Below are positions 33,782 to 46,511 of a DNA stretch of 64,000 bases, one piece after another (position 1 is the first letter of the stretch; every line of letters starts with the position of its first letter). The stretch is taken from contig CM051460.1 in assembly GCA_028095005.1 (NCBI GenBank), forward strand, positions 154,127,461 to 154,191,460. Reading direction: 5' to 3'. The notes beneath the pieces were generated by a model. It had not been told where the DNA came from and made no database searches. It saw nothing but the letters and a program-made list of their open reading frames with translations. Source of the DNA: Rhynchospora pubera. Its lineage: Eukaryota > Streptophyta > Magnoliopsida > Poales > Cyperaceae. A program made the translations under genes and the position numbers.

Positions 33782-36700
33782 TTAAAGACCGCCGCGGAAG
33801 AAAGGTGGGTCAAGAAAACTGGAGAAGGTGCCACCTCCATTGGGGAATAGAGTGAGAAAACATGTAATAGCCAAAATGATACCCCATGCATACCGGTCAT
33901 TACCCAATGGAGTAATCTCATCCTTTGCCGGTATCTCCTCGCCACCTCTAAAAACTGTAGCAAACAGACCCCAGGCCAAGCAAAGAACACTCCCGCTGAG
34001 GGCACCTACGGCTAGAAGCAAAGATGTACCAAAGGATAGTAGTGCTGCTGTGCTTCTACCAAAAAGAGCTTGCGCAATACGGCCTCCCTCGAGTCGACCG
34101 ATTGGTAGCAGATTCAATGATGTGACCACCATGCCTGTGGAGCCATTTTGTAATGTCAGTAAATGAAAATGGAATTAAGTGTGTAACACATACACACAAG
34201 GGAGAGAGAGGGAACCTAAAAGACCAGCAAACGCAAGGGGATCAACAGGAACTCCAACCCCTTCAACAGCATTTGGTAGCACATTACCCAATTCATCGGC
34301 ATAGGGACCGATCACCAATTGTACAAATGACAGAAGGGGGTTGTTATAGAAGAATTGGGGTCTTATAAACCTGAAATGGAACAATATAAATATATCATTA
34401 GCACTAATATCCTTCAGATGTTGATTCATTTTGGTCCTCACCAAAAACCAAAAGTTCAATGCACAAATAACCAATTAAAGCAGCATATTACCTTGATTGG
34501 ACAAAAAGATAGTTCTGTAGGACCTAAATAAAAAAAAGTTCTTGCTTAATAAAGTTCGAGGGAGCACTTACAAGGCATTATCTCCACCATTGAAACTACC
34601 ATCAGCAATAAATGCCGAAACAGCCAATATTAGTGACGTCAGATATGCACTAGCAGTACGGGCAACTGGTATGTCAAAAAGGGCCTTCTTATTCGGTAAG
34701 AGTGACTCATAGTTATTCATAACACCTAGGCACCCAGTCCAGTTGGATGGTACAAGAAATGATGGGCTAAGCTTCACACCATAATGGTCAGCAGTCAGAC
34801 GTGTTGCAATCTGTTACAAGTTGAACATAGCACACGGACGTAAATTACGTCAAGGTCTTCCTTTGAAAATGACACAGAATATTTATTTAACTTGAGGAAG
34901 CCATCAATGCTTCCCATGTTGACAAACTAAGTACCCACACCACTAAAGTTATTTGCAAACAATTGAAAACTGTCAAACCCATGGTTAAAGCCAAAGTTTA
35001 CTATTGAGTATTGGCTACCATGGTTTGTCATATTGATCTCAGCAAATCATTTCTCACTCACTCGCGCCTAACAAAGCTTGCACCTTGTTTGTTAAAACCT
35101 TTTGGTTTCTTGATGAAAAGTAAGGCCAATTACAAGGAAATAAAAGCTTTCACCAGGCTTAAATGTTCTCAACAGTTCATAATGATATATTTTTTCTAAC
35201 ATGCTAATTCGCTAATTAGGCCTCATCTGAGAACACCTGAAGACATCTAACGTTTAGTTGAGAATCTCAAATATAGGGTCTAATTTGCAAACTCCCATTA
35301 AAGAACAACTATTAAGTTCTAGTGTGCACCACAGAAGCATTTAACTGTGTAAAACTATATATACCATAACTCTTACCTCAGAAACACCCAAAATAGAGAG
35401 AAAGCCGCCAAAAAGGGGTACCACATCTGATATGTAATCATCAAAACTTGCACCTGGTTTCAGAAAAAAGCCGCTCATGAGAGCTATGGTCCCAAATGTT
35501 GCAACACCTAGAGCCACGGCACCAGCATAACCCAAAGGTGTGCTCAGTTTAGTAGCCTCCAATTGGAGATCTATTTCAGCCTTTGGTTGCACCATGCAGA
35601 CCTACATGAATATATTTATTTTTTTAATATCTCGTCATTCACTTGATTTTAAATATGTCCCCAAGATTACATGATATATCATCTCTGGTCTCACAGAGCT
35701 TTGCTATACTACCCAGCTGATAATGTACAATGCAAGTACTTATCCTGATCAGCACAGTACCATTATGATGATATACATGCATTTAATATGTAATAATGAA
35801 TGTGGCAACTACCTAAATTGAACTACAATTGAAACTGGGACCAAGCCATATCTATCTTCTGCATTTAAAAAAAAAAAAAATGATTTTCGATAAACAATCT
35901 ATTAAATGGAAATTATAAAGGTGAAAATGTTATTAAAAAATAAACAAACAAATATAGAGCAGCTAACCTGTTTCGTAATATCATCGTTTGTTTCTTCCAT
36001 TAACCAAATCTCAACCTCTCTCCCAGCAGCCTCTGACAGCTTCTTCTCTAGTTTAGGCAGCACCTCCTCTATTGGTTTTCTTAAGTTACCTATAAATATA
36101 ACTCCATCTCCGAATCTCCTCACATCAACCGCAAAAAATGTATCAAAACCAAAACAACTCTTCAACTGCATTATTCAGTTTCAAAATTTTAGTAAAGTTT
36201 TTTCAATATCTATCTTGATTTTTATACTATCCAGTATCCAGTAATACAATAAATTTTCATATACATGAAAGCACATACACTTTCTAAAGTATATTGTAGT
36301 ATTGTAGTTCACAAATATTCCACTAGCTTAACAGGATAAATTTGGTATGTTAGTAAAGTTTTGACAATGTCCCTTCGCCTGATAAATGATGATTAATTCT
36401 CTTCTAAAGTTTTGTACAAACTAGTTCCAATGGATGAACAGACAAATTAATCATCGACACATTTACAGTTGGGCTTAGAATGTAGTCTAAGACCATTTTG
36501 AAATTAAATGATCCATATTCCATGCAAACAATGCTTGTATTTGAAAACACAATAAACTGAGTAACCAATTTTCAATGTAGACCCCTTTATTAGCCCTTTA
36601 AAATGCTTTAGACAATTACCGAGTGTGGTCCCAGGTTGATGAAATGAGGTGCAAAAGTAAAAAGGGAAGAGGAAGGTGGAGAAAATTTATGTTTGAGTTT

Positions 36701-37543
36701 GGATGGAAAGGGAAGTGAGTTTGATAGTTCCTGTGGCTTCTTCCATCCCTTCTGGCCATCCAGGACTATTACCAGCCCTGACTTTCCCCATCCTCATACC
36801 CTCTCATTCAAAACTCAGTAGCACCAAAACAAAAATACAACCATTGCCATTTTGTTTATTTATTATTTTTTATTGTTTAAACATAAGCATTGCAATTGTG
36901 GCATTGATCTGGCTTCAATAATCAAACTAGATAGACAATAACATTTCTTAAGAAAATTAACAAAATGAGAAATTCTAATGGGAGGGAGAGAGAGAGAGAG
37001 TACCTTGTTAAGGTCTAAGGCTTTGAAAGTTTCTTTGGCCTTCTCTAACCTCTCCTTCTCATCTTCCAACCTATTCCTCACCAAATTATTCCATAGCCTC
37101 TGCACTGGGTTGCCGCCATCAGTTTCCCTCTCCATTTCTTTTATCTTTCTATAAATCCTCTTCTTCTCCAATTCCATAGCAGCCTCAATCGACGGGTTAC
37201 CCATAAATTTCTTAAACTCTTCATCTTCTTTCCAATCCACCTCTTGTTGTTGCTCCTTTCGGGCTTTATCTAATTCGGAACTTTTCAACTCATGATGTGA
37301 GCTTGTTTCTTCTTCCTCAGGAGCAACAGCCACAGAAGAGGGAGGTGGAGAGGTCTTCTCCTCTTGTTGCTGGTCTTGAAGAGAGCAGCAAATAGCAGCA
37401 GAGGTTCTTTTTCTAAAATGGAGGGGTAGCGGCTTTTGTTGGGTCAAAGATTGAACCTTTGACGTGAGAGGACAACGTTGTTTTAATGGGTTTCTACTAT
37501 AAGAGAGAGAGAGAAAAGGAGAATGTAAAATTGCAGAAGCCAT
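33782..37543 (-). CDS. EGY3: EGY3, chloroplast site-2-protease-like pseudo-protease
   Basis: Six exons: 37004-37543, 35968-36165, 35377-35601, 34572-34810, 34216-34370 and 33782-34134. All are GT-AG and in phase, giving 569 residues (Arabidopsis EGY3 is about the same). Residues 1 to about 55 look like a chloroplast transit peptide. An acidic, Lys/Glu-rich region follows to about 180, then the family's GNLRKP motif (about 206-211), then a multi-span hydrophobic half (GAVALGVATFGTIALMSGFF, DVVPLFGGFLSILGVSE, PLAFAGLLGMVVTSLNLLP and others). EGY1 and EGY2 are zinc proteases with HExxH. Here the equivalent place reads GVSEIATRLTA, so the zinc ligands are missing, as is known for EGY3. The later motif is LPIGRLEGG rather than an intact NPDG. 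EGY3 is reported to act in heat and salt stress in plastids. Intron 1 is 838 bp. Confidence 0.93.
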
Positions 37544-38608
37544 TGTTGATAGTTGAGAGAAATTTGAAGAAGCCTGATGTAGTAGTGAAATATGGTAGTT
37601 GGGTTGTTGTTGTTCAGGACTTGCAGCGCCAACTTCATTTTTATAGGAAGGATTGAGAATGGAAAGTAATAATTGAAATTGAAAATGTAATTTGAGTCTG
37701 GAACAACTGAGAGTGTTCGAGACGGAAGAAATGAGCGGAAGCGGAGAACCGAGGAAGCGACAAAGATGTGAAAGAAACTCGGTACATATCCTTCCCGGCT
37801 CTTTAACGGGCCATTTTATGGTTTAGCTTGTCTGAAATCCATAATTGGGTTTCAACTTCTTTTTTGTTTATTATTCATTTTTCCTTTTATCTGGGGCAAA
37901 AGCCAATAGGAAGATTTGAGCCTGGGTTCTCAATTTCATTATCAATTTAGAGCCCAGTATCCTTGTAACAGATTATGAAAGTGACGAGAAAACAATTTAC
38001 ATTTCATTATGTTTGTGAACTCCCTGACCCTGAGCTAGTAATTTACTTCCCAGAAAACAGATCGGAACAAACAATGATAATTTATAAGTTGAAAGTTACC
38101 TTCTAGTAAGTCAGCACTGGTTAGAAAGACATTCTGCTAAGTTAATATGAGAGAGTCAGAGGCAATTAAGTCAATTATTAATTAAGATCTACTCTATAGT
38201 TGGATCTTGATTATAAGTAACCTAAAAAATTCTTTCTTTTTTCTAAGTAGAACCCATATAAGTGTTAATTGTCAAATGAAAATATAAACAAGTTCTAATT
38301 CGTTAAAATTGCTCCTTTTCTTCTGTTCATCGGAAAATTCGGCTTAAATTATAATTTAGAAAAAACCAACCACCCATGACCCATGCTATGTTCTTCCAAA
38401 CTGACTTGAAGGATGTTGCCTAGGAATATTACAATGATTATAATCAATTTCACTACTTGTTACTCGATTACGAGCAAACATCTAACATCAATGTTGAATA
38501 TCACAGAGAGGACAAAATTGCCAGCTTCTTCAAGGATGAAAATTTAACTACACTTTTTACAGCTCTTTACATCAATAGCTGGTGAATGCCTGAAACTAGC
38601 ATGCCAGG
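37544..38608. other. EGY3 promoter region and 3' flank of the DUF3054 gene
   Basis: About 1.07 kb between two minus-strand genes. The first ~150 bases hold the EGY3 leader and TATA box. I see no perfect heat-shock element, only loose GAA/TTC clusters near 37710-37730. Confidence 0.5.
37638..37645 (-). promoter_or_regulatory. TATA box of EGY3
   Basis: On the minus strand the sequence reads CCTATAAAAATG, 95 bases upstream of the EGY3 ATG. That spacing suits a short 5' leader. Confidence 0.5.
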
Positions 38609-41052
38609 TCACCATCTCCGCACCAAGGACGTAAGCAGCTGCGAGAAAAAGTAGTTAGTTTAGAAATATAACCTGCACAAGTTTACGCACCTATGTTTCC
38701 TCTAGAATCTACAATCATCATAATGTATTGGTGCACAATACCTATTTATGCTAAACAAAACCACATCTTTCAAAGGCTTTTATGATTTGCAAACATAAGC
38801 AATATATTAAGTGGCTTGACCCCCCCCCCCCCAAAAAAAAAAAAAAAAAAACCACCCCAAACATTTGTATTAATCTTCTTACAAATGTTTTTTCATTTGA
38901 TAATATTTGTATTGTTTTCATTTAGAAATTTAATATAATAAGTATAACAGTGTATATGTTGCCTATGCTTCCTTTTTAAATAAAATATAAGTATTTATCT
39001 CTATTTTGTCCCAATGCTTAATATGTTCCTGGATTTGCCGCTGAATATATTTAACATAGGACAGAAGCTTATATTAAAATTAGCACCAACCTCAAAGAGT
39101 TCAAAAGGGTTGCCACGTCTGTAGTCATCATTTTGCTGTTTCTCACCACCGGAGAGGATTTTTGAAGCGATAAATCTCCATAAAATGAGCAATACACTGG
39201 TACTGCCCATAGTTACTAGTACAAAAGGAGTGGCAGGTACATGCCCCAGTTTTGCTGCCCTGATGCCAATCCCTAACTGAAATTTGGATAAAAACAAGAA
39301 AAAGTGTATAAACACCTCCATTAGAAATGTGATGATTACATTCTTAAGATAAAACATTCAAAGGGATGTTGCTCACAGCTTACGCAATATACTCGCTAAC
39401 TGAGCAAGCAAATACAACAAACAAATAATATATGAGAAGAACAATGTTGGACAACTACATAAATTTTTTTTGAACCAACGAAGAAGTTTACCGGGATTCC
39501 AACAGCCCATGACTTGGCTGCAGCAAAAACAGCACAGGTACTACCATTCTTTCCTTTTCCATCATCACCATAAGCTCCAAAAAAATATGCACTTAGTATC
39601 CAACCTAATTGAGCAAAAATTAAGGATAAACTTTAAACCATTGTTCATTATTAACATTCCATACCACATGGGACTTCAAAGCAAAATATAAAAGTGATAA
39701 CAGCTCACCAGCAACAAAGGGATCTGCGGTTTTTAAAGTCTCCAAATCAAGAAAGGGGAGTCCATGGCTGAATCTTCCTATGGCAGAGAATATAAAAAGA
39801 CATAGCACATCTCCACCTGCCAGCAGCCCTATTTGCCTAATAAATATAAATAAGCAGTTCAAAATTAACATAAAAGAAAATAAAAGAATTTTCTCATATG
39901 CCCTCAAAATTGTAACTGTAAAAATTGCTCTTCTGCGACACTACAAATATCTCGAATGGCCTTCCAAATTATTGGAAATGTTAATGCCCATTCTGCTGAA
40001 AAGTTAATGACAGGCACAGTAGGCGACTATTTCCCACAAGTATATACAGGAGGAGAAATTCTTATGTTCTGAAGGGTCTTACAAGCTATAACTTATGGTA
40101 GTGTTGTGCATTTTCATTTGTCATGTTGTTATGGCAATAGATGATTTTCCTACACTTTGCCACGTATATGTGAAAGAGCCTTTCATGAGTTACACTTGCG
40201 CATAGAATCTGTTATTAACCAATCACCATCAATGAGAATTGCTTCATACACTCCCCAAATTTGGAGATCCACTCCTACTTCGACGAAAATGTCCTTCTCA
40301 CTCCTTCAATTTACGTCTCTCAATTCACCTCAGTTTGAAAATATTTGAAAATAAGAATGGTATTTTCGTCCAACGGGAGTGGATCTCTAAGTTTAGAGAG
40401 TGTATGAAGCAATTCCCACCATCAACAAGCAAACTTCACCAATTGAAACATAACATCTCTCAAATTCAATTTAATAAGTGCAATGTTGACAATGAATCTT
40501 ACAAGAGTTTATTTTAGCATTCAAAGTGCAAGTGTGTTTTACAAATAACATCCTCGCTTTCTGCGAATCTTTCATTTTGGACTATCTAATACAAAGTTCA
40601 CAGCTAAGAACAACTCAATTCGGGTCCTATAGATCAAATAACCAAATTTGATTAATCCGTGTACCACCAACATAACAAAACAAATTAACAAAACCAACAT
40701 AATCAAAAGAGAAAATATACCCCCAGGATTGAATCTTCTGGTAAATACCACCTTCCCCCGGCTTTTCAATCCGAATCACCCCCTCAAGCGGGACCCCTTC
40801 TTCGGTAAGCGACACGGGCTGCTGAGGAGCACCTCCAGAAGTGGAAGGAGGCGCAGGAGGCGGAGGCTGCGCTCGACCAGAGATGGTGGGGCCCGCATTG
40901 TCAGGACTGGATAGTGACACCATACGAGGTCTGGAGGTACCACAGCGAGCTTTTCTGATAACCGACTTGGATCCGGAGAAGAGACGTGGGGTCGCCGGAG
41001 GCAGTCGCCGGCCGGAGAGAGCTCCGGTCGGCGATTGGTTTATCACCAGCAT
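38609..41052 (-). CDS. DUF3054 family membrane protein, plastid-type
   Basis: Five exons: 40721-41052, 39709-39836, 39492-39517 (only 26 bases), 39091-39276 and 38609-38638. All are GT-AG and in phase, giving 233 residues. Residues 1 to about 50 are rich in Ser, Arg and Pro like a chloroplast transit peptide; a Pro-rich linker (QPPPPAPPSTSGG) follows. The rest matches DUF3054, a family of small membrane proteins in cyanobacteria, archaea and plants: LLAGGDVLCLFIFSAIGR, TADPFVAG, SWAVGIPLGIGI, then PFVLVTMGSTSVLLILWRFIAS, making about three to four spans. The function of the family is not known. The 10-residue final exon ends LLTSLVRRW, a conserved-looking tail. The 26-base exon is easily missed by gene finders. 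Confidence 0.85.
38820..38851. repeat. Poly-C/poly-A homopolymer junction
   Basis: Thirteen C followed by nineteen A, in the fourth intron of the DUF3054 gene. Length is likely variable and error-prone in assembly. Confidence 0.9.
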
Positions 41053-43359
41053 TTTCTTTTTTCCTTTTATTTCCCTTTTTTTTTTGGTTTAATAACTGAG
41101 AAAATGGAGGATTTGATCTGAGTGGTTCGTATTCTCTCTTTTTAATTTAATTTAAACTTCAATAAAAACTGTGAATAAATGGGCCTCCAGCCCAAAATTA
41201 GTTTTTGAGTTCTGGGCCGTTGGGCTCAAAAGTGGATTATTCGCTTTCGCTGAAGTGGAGTGTGGTCGTGTGGAGTTTATATCTATGGCTCTATGCTAAT
41301 ATACCCGCAACAGAAGAGTAATTACGGACAGGTCCACAGGAGAATTTATTCGTTGAAACAACAATAAAAGGCAAAACGCGCGGGTTATACGCCGACAGCT
41401 GGAGATTTGCTCCTTGATCTGTCAGATCTCGTTAGCTCCAAGTGGTCCCCTTTGGTTTTTTGTATCTATTTGTATTGATTATTGACTGACTTCTAGTTAA
41501 GTAAAACATCTATGCTGTTTCGTTTTACTGATAGTCAATTAATTAAGTCAAGTAAAAAACCAAAAATGCAAATTTGTTGAAGACGCCTTTGTGAGCCTTT
41601 AGATGTAAAGTGGGCGCATTAATTAGTGACCCGTTTTAGAAAGGAAGAGAAGACTTTTGCTATCTATCAGCGCAATAGTAACATCTTTTTGTCCACCATG
41701 CATGTCAGAGAGAATAACTGTTCTTGCCATGAAGATAGATCAAATGTAATCGAACAATGTCATATATCAGTGTACGGTAATTTTCGGAAAATAACATCAG
41801 TTCAATATCCGAGTATAGTTCCATCCTGTAAATATTACGTTTTCTTTTCGGTGACACGATTACATATCAAACAGATGTTCGTTTCAAAAAATAATAATGA
41901 CATACATTAAAGTTAGCAATTTGCATTATCTATATAAAATTTAGCATTGTTTGCATCAAAAATATATTAAACTGAAAACGAGTAATTATCAAATACATAA
42001 ATATTTTATATAATCGAGTTTATGCGCATGCAGATTAAAGAAAAGCAATTTTCTTTCTGTTAAGCTTTAAAATTGAAATTGTTAATTGGCTGGTAAATTT
42101 GATGAGTCGCGCGCTCATTTCGATGGATTTATATATTAAAATATTGTTGGAGACAAAAATTTTAATTATTTTTCGTGTTCGAAAGAAAGTACGTTTTTTT
42201 TAAGCAATGAAAGTACGTTGATCGTAAGAAATACGAGCATCAAACAACAATGGGTTTCACACAAAAAAAAATATATGTAATCAGGTCTCCGGAAACGAAT
42301 CTAAAAATATCTGTTATGTTTATTTGAATCAATATTTCACAGTAGCTATAAACATTAATTAATTAAATGAATGCTTAGAAAAAAATACTCGGAATGATTT
42401 TGATTTGACAATTATCCTGTAGTCGTACGAAATAGAATTAACATTATTATTTTAGGGACAGATTAAATATTATTTTAATTAAATCCAATCAACTTATCTG
42501 ATTGATGCTTCTAATTAATTGTCTTCGAATTCAAGATTGCTCCTACGTAATCAGATTTAATTTAAATTAATCCGACTCGAGTAATCTGATTGATGCATCA
42601 AATTGTCATTTATTCTTGTTGCATGGGTTTTTGTAACAAGTCTTGTTACGAATAAAAAACAACACCGAAATTTCTTATGAGCAATTAGAACTAAAAACAT
42701 AAAAAGTTTTTTTTTCAGACACTCTCTCAAGTAAAAGACTGTTTTCCGTGTTTTCTTTTCCCCCGTTTTCCGGTCAAAACCATTAATTATCAGCTTGAAA
42801 AATGTAAAACTGAGACGAGTTGGTGTCTTGCATCATACGCATAAAGGAGTGTGTGCGTGTGTGTGCGTGTGTGTGTGTGAGAGAGAGAGAGACGTGTGAT
42901 GGCAGCTTGAAAATGCCATATGTTGGTTCCGACAGGAAAGCTTGGTTGTGGTGACAGAGAACTTGAGATGGTGCTAAAAAACTTACTGCATGTAGACAAC
43001 CGGTCTTGTCAGAGATAAAATTTAAAAATAAAATTCTGTTTGATTCTTCACCCCTTGCTTCCTTCGTATCGTGATCTGTCTCCCCGCCTACCTTTATTCC
43101 CCGTCACCTCAAACTAGCTATATATATATTACTTTCTTTTATTTTTTATTTCATGTTTCTTTCTTAGTAACAAATTAATATTAGATATTTATGTATTAAG
43201 CGTGACCAAGCTCTGTGCGGATCGGATTCGTTTCCTCCGACACTAGCACGATATATAGCAGGGAATTTGGGACCGTGAAATTCTATGATTCGCATCGGAT
43301 TTTTACAATCAGCGCGAATCAATCAATATCGTTCTAGATCTGATCTATTGATTTTGATT
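41053..43359. other. Upstream flank of the DUF3054 gene and intergenic DNA
   Basis: No gene seen. Contains a GT/GA microsatellite at about 42847-42892 and an AT-rich interior. No TATA box is evident directly upstream of 41052. Confidence 0.5.
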
Positions 43360-43729
43360 CTAACATGTTAGAGAGTGAATAGTAGGATTCTAACTTTCAG
43401 ATAGGAATACAAAATGTCATGTTATTTTTTTTTTCTAACATGTTAGAGAGTGAATAGTAGGCAAACTTTTCTTTAAAGGATTCTGTTTTTTTCGTTTTAT
43501 TGTCGTTTTGTCAACATCGCACAACCATTTTATTCGATATTTCGCCGTTTTATCACCGATAAACGCTAAATCACCACCCAACTGCATAAATCGCATTTTA
43601 AAACCTTGATAGTAGGATTCTAACTTTTAGATAGGAATATAAAATGTCATGTTATTTTTTATTCAAACACGTTAGAGGGTGAATAGTAGGATTCTAACTT
43701 TCAAATAGGAATACAAAATGTCATGTTAT
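43360..43729. repeat. Three tandem copies of a ~75-bp unit, the second split by an insertion
   Basis: Copies at 43360-43434, 43435-43665 (interrupted) and 43664-43729. Each reads (T)AACA(T/C)GTTAGAG, GTGAATAGTAGGATTCTAAC, then AGGAATACAAAATGTCATGT. The middle copy carries the 147-bp hAT-like insertion. Confidence 0.85.
43462..43608. mobile_element. 147-bp hAT-like MITE with 8-bp target duplication
   Basis: Tips CAAACTTTTCTTTAAAGG on the left and, read inward from the right, CAAGGTTTTAAAATGCG. Flanked by ATAGTAGG at 43454-43461 and 43609-43616. The neighbouring uninterrupted repeat copies show the empty site, which confirms the insertion. Interior CGCCGTTTTATCACCG motifs relate it to the 27387 element. 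Confidence 0.75.
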
Positions 43730-43742
43730 AATGGGTCGTGAC

Positions 43743-44431
43743 TAGGGGTGAAAACGGGACGGATACGGAGCGGATAGTGGTCATATCATATTCGTATCCA
43801 TATTTTTTTCGGATATGGATATGGATACGTATACGGCGCGGATGTTAAACGGATACGAATACGGTTCGGATATTGTCGGATATGGATACGAATACATATA
43901 TATTTTATCGGATACAGATAATATTTTGCTCAATTTATTCTACTCAAGAAAAGACAATATTCGATTAGAAGAGTATAAAGTTTAATTTTTTCGACTAGTA
44001 TAGAATTAATTCAAAAATATAAAGGCAACGACAAAAAAATCAATACTTATTTACACATATTGAGACATCACAAAAAGCAAATTTTAATCAAGCTTATACA
44101 ATAAATGGCATCATATTACAGTAAATAAAATAATTGTCAATTCTAATGCTATATAATTGAAATAACTTATACCTATATGTCAATTATGATACAATTTTTA
44201 AAAAATGTACCATTACCATATACAAAACGGATATCCGTTTTGCATAGAAATACGGATACAGATGAATATCTGTATCCGCACTAATATTACTTACCATATC
44301 CGTTTTAAAAAATTCGAATCCGTATCCGTATCCGTTTAGATACGAATAATATTATCCGAATCTGCAAAATAGCGAATATGAATACGGTTCGGAGCGAAAA
44401 TTATCCGATTTCCGCTCCATTTTCAGCCCTA
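43743..44431. mobile_element. Non-autonomous hAT element, 689 bp, perfect 8-bp target duplication
   Basis: Tips TAGGGGTGAAAACGG and, mirrored, CCATTTTCAGCCCTA. Flanked by GTCGTGAC at 43735-43742 and 44432-44439, an exact 8-bp duplication as made by hAT transposases. Both ends are packed with the motif GGATACGGAT/ATCCGTATCC, at least six times per side, like subterminal transposase-binding repeats. No transposase is encoded. Confidence 0.9.
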
Positions 44432-44439
44432 GTCGTGAC

Positions 44440-44971
44440 ATAGTATGTAAACGGTATGTCAGTTCAAATATGTGTTGAAACATGAATGGCAAGTCACAAC
44501 ACATTGGACGAAGCAGTCGTCGCACTTCACGAATCGTAATTTTGTAGGCATCTTTCAAATTTAAGATTGGGAGAAAATTTAAGTTGGTATTAATAGCCAA
44601 TTCGAATTAAAAAAAATTCATGATTTTTTTTATTTTAAGGCATATTACAAATTTATATTTATTTTTATACATTGTGCCAACAATTTAATTTAATTTTCGG
44701 CCCAAAGCTTTATATATAGTATTTTTATAATATATACATATGTAAAATATGACAGAATGTTTTCAACTTTATTTATTCCTTTTAAAACATTTTCCTTACT
44801 TTTCTTCGATATAAAAGATATGTTTCGATTGATTCTATCACTGCTTATGGGAAAAAAAACCTAATAGACGCATCTAAACATGGCAATTAATTTTTTTATT
44901 AATTATGCATGTCGTAGCACTGTGAATCACGGATCTGAATTAATACACATTATTAAAACGGGGCTGATAAA
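44440..44971. other. Intergenic, no gene seen
   Basis: AT-rich, no supported gene or element. Confidence 0.45.
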
Positions 44972-45782
44972 AATCATCTCCAATATTTATCATCTCCATT
45001 ATCTCTAACAGTTATATTAATTGCATTTAAAAAAGAAAATAGAGGATTGAGGATGAGGGAATGATTAACGAGTTTTTTCTTATTTTGATGAGGAGATGAT
45101 CGAGGGGATGGAGAGAGCGGATAGGAGTGACACAGAGAGGAGCGACACAGAGCGACTTGACTTCAACAGTTACGTATTAACTTCAACAGTTAATATATAT
45201 AACTAGAATAGTTACGATATTAATTTCAACAGTTACGTATTAACTTCAGCAGTTTATATATACAACTAGAATAGTTACGATATTAATTTCAACAGTTACG
45301 TTATTAACTTCAACAGTTATATATATTAACAGTTAATATATATAGCTAGAATAGTTATATATATTAATTTCAACAGTTATGATATTAACTTCAACAATTA
45401 TAAATATTAATTCAATAGTTAGGATATTAACCTCACAATTATATATATTAAGATTTAATATATATAAATAAAATATTTATATATATTAATTTCAATAGTT
45501 ATATATATCAACTTCAACAATTATGTATATTAACTTCAACAGATGAGCTGGATAATTAATGATACTTAATACGTAAAGGTTGAAGTTGATATGTAATTGT
45601 TGAAGTTATATATTAAGGAGGAGCGAAGCACAAGGATGGGGAACGAGAGCGAAGCAGAAAGCGCGGGGATACGCGTGGATGATTTTTGCCAAAAATAGAA
45701 ACGCGTTATCGTCCCCATCGTCCCCTAGAATCCTCATTAATAGAAGTCCAGGGATGATGGGATGATAAAATATATGAGATGG
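44972..45782. mobile_element. Inverted-repeat element enclosing a CTTCAACAGTTA minisatellite
   Basis: The left end ATCATCTCCAATATTTATCATC is mirrored near 45757-45782 (on the minus strand ACCATCTCATATATTTTATCATC). The inner flanks GGAGTGACACAGAGAGGAGCG and GAGGAGCGAAGCACAAGG are GC-richer. Between about 45160 and 45545 the unit TTAACTTCAACAGTTA(C)GTA repeats every ~20-23 bases with a longer super-period. No coding capacity and family not recognised. Confidence 0.5.
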
Positions 45783-46511
45783 TCTTAAGCGATTCCGATT
45801 ATTAAAACCTTGTTGTATCAAACCCCACGGCTTTTAATTAAAAAAATAGTTTTTTTATTAAATAAATGAAAAATAGTCGTACCGATTAAAATAATCGTAC
45901 CAACTATTAATATTAGTCAGATTTTTTGTCAGAAAATTTATGTCAAATTTTTATATTGATTTTCTATGGAAGAATAAATTACTAATTTTGAACCTACAAA
46001 ATTTTGTCTATATATTTTGACAGAATTTTTACGATATATATTTTTTTTTTACATTGAAATTAAATTTTGGCAAGCTTGACTGAAATTGAATGAATTATTA
46101 TTCAATTTAAAATTTAAAATTTATATAACGCAACGCAGCTTCGCTGCAACTGCAATGTTTAGTATATATAATAATACTGCTACATATATACCTGCGTGTC
46201 CATGAAAAGAAAGAACCGGCTGGTATCAAATATATTGTATAATTCCTTTCTCTCTTTTTTTTTTAACCCGCGATACTCACGCACATCTAATCGTACAACA
46301 TCGACAACTAAATAATAAAGTCGTAAAATGCAATTAAAGTCAAACACAATCTCGAGCTACTGATGAATGCTTTGACCAATTTACAAGCTGCTTATTTACA
46401 TTAATTTCGATAGGCACGTGTTCTTTGTGTTATTCTTATAATCGCTCTCTAGAAACCGCCTCCACACGTTATTTTGTACCTGCTCTTTAAACTCAAATTA
46501 ATCTTCGTCGA
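45783..46511. other. Intergenic, no gene seen
   Basis: AT-rich, no supported gene. A sequence at about 46128-46150 (CGCAACGCAGCTTCGCTGCAAC) resembles a decayed Helitron-type hairpin but lacks a convincing CTRR end. Confidence 0.4.

Noticed and set aside
33828..34368. Plus-strand frames of 112 and 71 codons
   Set aside because: Antisense shadows of the last EGY3 exons.
41626..41910. 94-codon plus-strand frame
   Set aside because: No homology, no promoter or splice context, and ordinary AT-rich intergenic composition.
42790..42999. 69-codon minus-strand frame
   Set aside because: Produced by the GT/GA microsatellite on the other strand; no coding support.
45160..45545. CRISPR-like array of regularly spaced repeats
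   Set aside because: Units are degenerate AT-rich tandem repeats without unique spacers, in a plant genome. It is a minisatellite.
46128..46160. Second Helitron 3' end (CGCAACGCAGC..GCTGC hairpin)
   Set aside because: The hairpin is imperfect and no CTRR-T follows at the proper distance.
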